NCBI GenBank assembly: GCA_958450365.1
Contig: CAUEEP010000732.1
Span: forward strand, 434,001 to 498,000
Length of the DNA stretch: 64,000 nt
Direction: 5' to 3'
DNA from: Mesorhabditis belari
Lineage: Eukaryota > Nematoda > Chromadorea > Rhabditida > Rhabditidae
Shown piece after piece: positions 61,421 through 64,000 of the stretch. How positions within the stretch are numbered: the stretch's first letter is position 1; every line of letters starts with the position of its first letter. The notes below the pieces were generated by a model. That model was not told where the DNA came from. It did no database searches and saw nothing but the letters and a program-made list of their open reading frames with translations. The position numbers and the translations under genes were made by a program.

Positions 61421-64000
61421 GATCTTTGGAATGTGCAACAATTATGGTTATGTGATCATGTTGAGTGCGGCAGAGGATATCATTCATAAGAAAAATCATG
61501 ATATTGGAGATTTGTCAACAAATGTCACTTGCATTGTAAGTTGCACTAGGTTATCGGAAATTCAAACGCCCCTTTTCCCATCAGCAATCTGACTTTAAGC
61601 TCAAATATCTTGGTGTTGAGCTATTCAATTTAAATCTTCTTGTTATCATCTGATCCGCAAAGTCTTTCTCTATCTCTTCTCTTTTACAAAAACTATTTAA
61701 ATTGAAAAGCCGAACACCAAGATATTTGAGCTTAATGTTGGATTGCTGAAGTTGAATTGTGAATGACAAAAGAGGTGGTGTCTTTCGATTGTCCCACAAT
61801 CTGCAGAGTACCTAAAATTCATTGATCCAAGACAACATTTAGCCAGAGATCACATCTCGTGCTTGTCATGGACGAGCTTCTACGGGAGCTGTTCTTTTAG
61901 CCGATATCCTTCCATCACTTGTGGTCAAAGCTGTGATCCCATTCTTCATGCACAGAATACCATATGGGTAAGATAATGAAACATAAAAACCGTTTCACCA
62001 CATCCCAAATGTTTCAGCTTCCGTCATTTCATTGTCGTTGGTCTTCAACTAGCCTCCTATTTAGTGGTCGCTTATGCAACGAGCTTTGAGATGGCGATTT
62101 TGGGTGAGGAAAAGCCGTTGAGCATTTCTAGTTAGAATCTTGGTTTAAATTATATATTATAAACTAACCGTAGGTGCTCGATTTCAGGAGTTGGTTTGGC
62201 TTCATTTGGATCAGGAATCGGAGAGACTACCTATCTTTCTCTTTCCTCTCATTTCCCACCCTCTACAATCGCCGCCTGGTCATCGGGAACTGGAGGAGCT
62301 GGGGTTATTGGTTTGTTTATAAAAGAATTTCAGAGGAAAACGAAGTTTGATGAGTCGTTTCTCTAATTGGTATTTCCAGGCTCATTCTCGTACGCTTTCT
62401 TGACCGAACCTCATCTTGGAGGCCTATCACCGAAAAATGCTCTCTTGGTGATGCTGGTAAGTTGTAGTTGAAGAGTTGGATGAAACAAAGTGATCAGTGA
62501 AACAAAAATTGTTTGCAGATAATCCCTGTCGCATTCGCTGTAGCCTATTGGATCGTTCTACGATTTCCGACCACCGTTTATTCTCCAAAATGCTCACCAA
62601 ATTCGTGGATTGTTCCAGCGGTGGGTTTTGGTTGATAAAATCTAAACTTATTACTATTAGTAACTTCATACAACTACTACTCCTTGTTTTTAAATCTTTC
62701 TTGCTTTCAGGGCTATGATGGAACCTCAGAGAAAAAGAATGGAGCAAAGGATCCGATCACCGGAGAACCACTTCTAGGTTGGTTGATTTTGGTTTTGATT
62801 AGTCTAGATGTGACGTCCATAATTGACTCTATTTAATAACGGATTTTCGTTTTTCAATCTCAGACGAATCTCAGACAATTCATTAATAATATACAATACT
62901 TTATGAAGCTTTAGAAACAACAGAAAAAGTCCATCGTGTGCCACAGAGAGTTTTGAGCTTCTCGGAGAAAATCTCATTGATAAAACCGTTATTGAAATTG
63001 ATGATTCCACTGATTTTCGTTTATTATGGAGAGTACTTGATAAATCAAGGATTGGCAAGTGCTCACTAGTCAGAAATTCACTATTTTCAGCTTTAGACTC
63101 AATTAATCTACTTTGATTGTAAAAGAGGATTCAATTTGACGAAGAGTAGTCAATATCGATGGTATCAGGTAGAAATATGCCAAAAGTACTGTATTGTATT
63201 AAAAGCACTATAAGAATAGTATTTACATGACACAAAATTCAATAAAAACTAGGTTCTCTACCAAGTCGGTGTCTTCATCTCAAGGTCATCGGTGAAATTC
63301 TTAGAGTTGCCGCTTGGTGTCCTCTACTTGTTGCCTATTTTGCAAGTAAGCAATTATTTCGATTTACAAATAAACTAACTAGTCTTTTGAACTTCTATCT
63401 GCTAGAGTCTATCAAAATATTAGCTATTAGCTGGATAGACCTGGATAGACCTGGATAGACCTGGATAGAGCTGGGTAATTTCGTTTTAGATGGGCAACGC
63501 CGTCTTCTTCTACTTCGAGGCGCGATACGCTTTCTTGCCACACATTTGGATAGCTTTCGCTCTCATTTTAATTGAAGGTCTTTATGGTGGATCGAGTTAT
63601 GTAAATACGTTCAATTGGGTACACAAAAATGTAAGTATTCTCTAGTATTTTTCAACAAAAATATGAAAGAACAAAAAACATTTATGAATCTATTGGGTTA
63701 GTGAATTGAATCATGATATCATGATAGATCAAAGGAGATCAAAACTGGTGATGAGTTGCGGTAATGGGATTGGGGTTCTCTGTACCGCATTCCTCACAGA
63801 CTTTCTTAAGCTTTAGCTTATCCACTAATACATCTTCTGAATCTTTTTTTCTTTATTCTATACAATTGAAGTTTTTGTACGATAAGGCTCATAGTTTTTT
63901 TCTTTTCTTTTCTAAAAGATGAATAATTTGGAAAAGTTACCGTAATTTTCTTTCAGTTTTTGTTTGATCGCAATGAATCGATGATCAAAATGGTGATTTG
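61421..64000 (+). CDS. CLN3/battenin-like lysosomal membrane protein, 3' end outside the window
   Basis: CLN3 is a multi-pass endolysosomal membrane protein; loss of human CLN3 causes juvenile Batten disease, and it is linked to export of glycerophosphodiesters. Plus-strand exons: FGMCNNYGYVIMLSAAEDII (61421-61536, after a CACTTTAG acceptor); ACHGRASTGAVLLADILPSL (from about 61843); FRHFIVVGLQLASYLVVAYA; GVGLASFGSGIGETTYLSLS; AWSSGTGGAGVIG; GSFSYAFLTEPHLGGLSPKN; IIPVAFAVAYWIVLRFPTTV; a cytosolic stretch SEKKNGAKDPITGEPLL; KLMIPLIFVYYGEYLINQGL; RWYQVLYQVGVFISRSSVKF; FYFEARYAFLPHIWIAFALI with LIEGLYGGSSYVNTFNWVHK; and a start of a further exon at the window edge. Order and motifs match CLN3 throughout. 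The most 5' exons were not found. An inverted repeat lies in the second intron. Confidence 0.92.
61590..61740. repeat. inverted repeat in CLN3 intron
   Basis: TAAGCTCAAATATCTTGGTG at about 61594 pairs with CACCAAGATATTTGAGCTTA at about 61714, with AATTTAAAT/ATTTAAATT further in; spacing is about 70 bases. Foldback element or fragment. Confidence 0.8.
63424..63472. repeat. short tandem repeat CTGGATAGAC
   Basis: Four copies of CTGGATAGAC in a CLN3 intron. Confidence 0.9.

Overview
The window is nuclear DNA of a nematode. Nearly every gene is split into short exons by small GT..AG introns whose 3' ends read like TTTCAG, base composition is AT-rich, and the gene content is typical of worms: a CFTR/MRP-like ABC transporter, 7TM chemoreceptors including two of the Str family, nematode-style Methyltransf_22 and carbohydrate sulfotransferase genes, secreted thrombospondin-like mucins, gamma-glutamyltransferase and a CLN3 homologue. 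I cannot name the species. No bacterial genes, rRNA genes or CRISPR arrays are visible. All exon joins below were read by eye from splice signals and reading frames, so ends can be off by a few bases.

Layout: 1-5537 (+) is the 3' part of an ABCC transporter. 5636-7339 (-) is a candidate serpentine receptor, lying 7 nt downstream of a Methyltransf_22-type methyltransferase (7347-10350, -). 10920-14569 and 15145-18961 (both -) are tandem paralogues encoding secreted proteins with a C6-like cysteine domain, a very long poly-threonine mucin stretch and several TSP1-like modules. 18962-23214 holds only repeats and fragments. 23215-24877 and 26285-28784 (both -) are two diverged copies of an unnamed multi-pass membrane protein. 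31311-38428 (-) is gamma-glutamyltransferase with introns full of mobile elements. 38878-41097 (-) is a carbohydrate sulfotransferase. 42341-46596 and 51150-54672 (both -) are two Str-family receptors. 54673-61420 is gene-poor and repeat-rich. From 61421 (+) the window enters a CLN3/battenin gene that runs off the right edge.

Mobile DNA is the second theme. There are mariner-type elements with TA target duplications (2559-3085, 20458-20975, 33442-34185, 59908-60492), a pogo-like deletion derivative (41766-42177), a 5'-truncated LINE with target-site duplication and A-tail (36636-36958), a MITE family with five copies, several 0.6-0.75 kb near-perfect palindromes, tRNA-derived repeats, and many minisatellites. 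Several sit in introns of intact-looking genes. Two places look technically suspect: a 172-base G run (15375-15546) and a degenerate homopolymer patch (44035-44285).

The genes share no single pathway. Several products are membrane or secreted: chemoreceptors, surface or secreted mucins, a sulfotransferase, GGT (extracellular glutathione turnover), an ABC exporter, and lysosomal CLN3. This looks like an ordinary nematode accessory, receptor-rich neighbourhood. I did not find a convincing new biological system. The strongest unusual items are the poly-threonine/TSP paralogues, the unnamed receptor-like pair, the nested transposon history and the palindromic element families.
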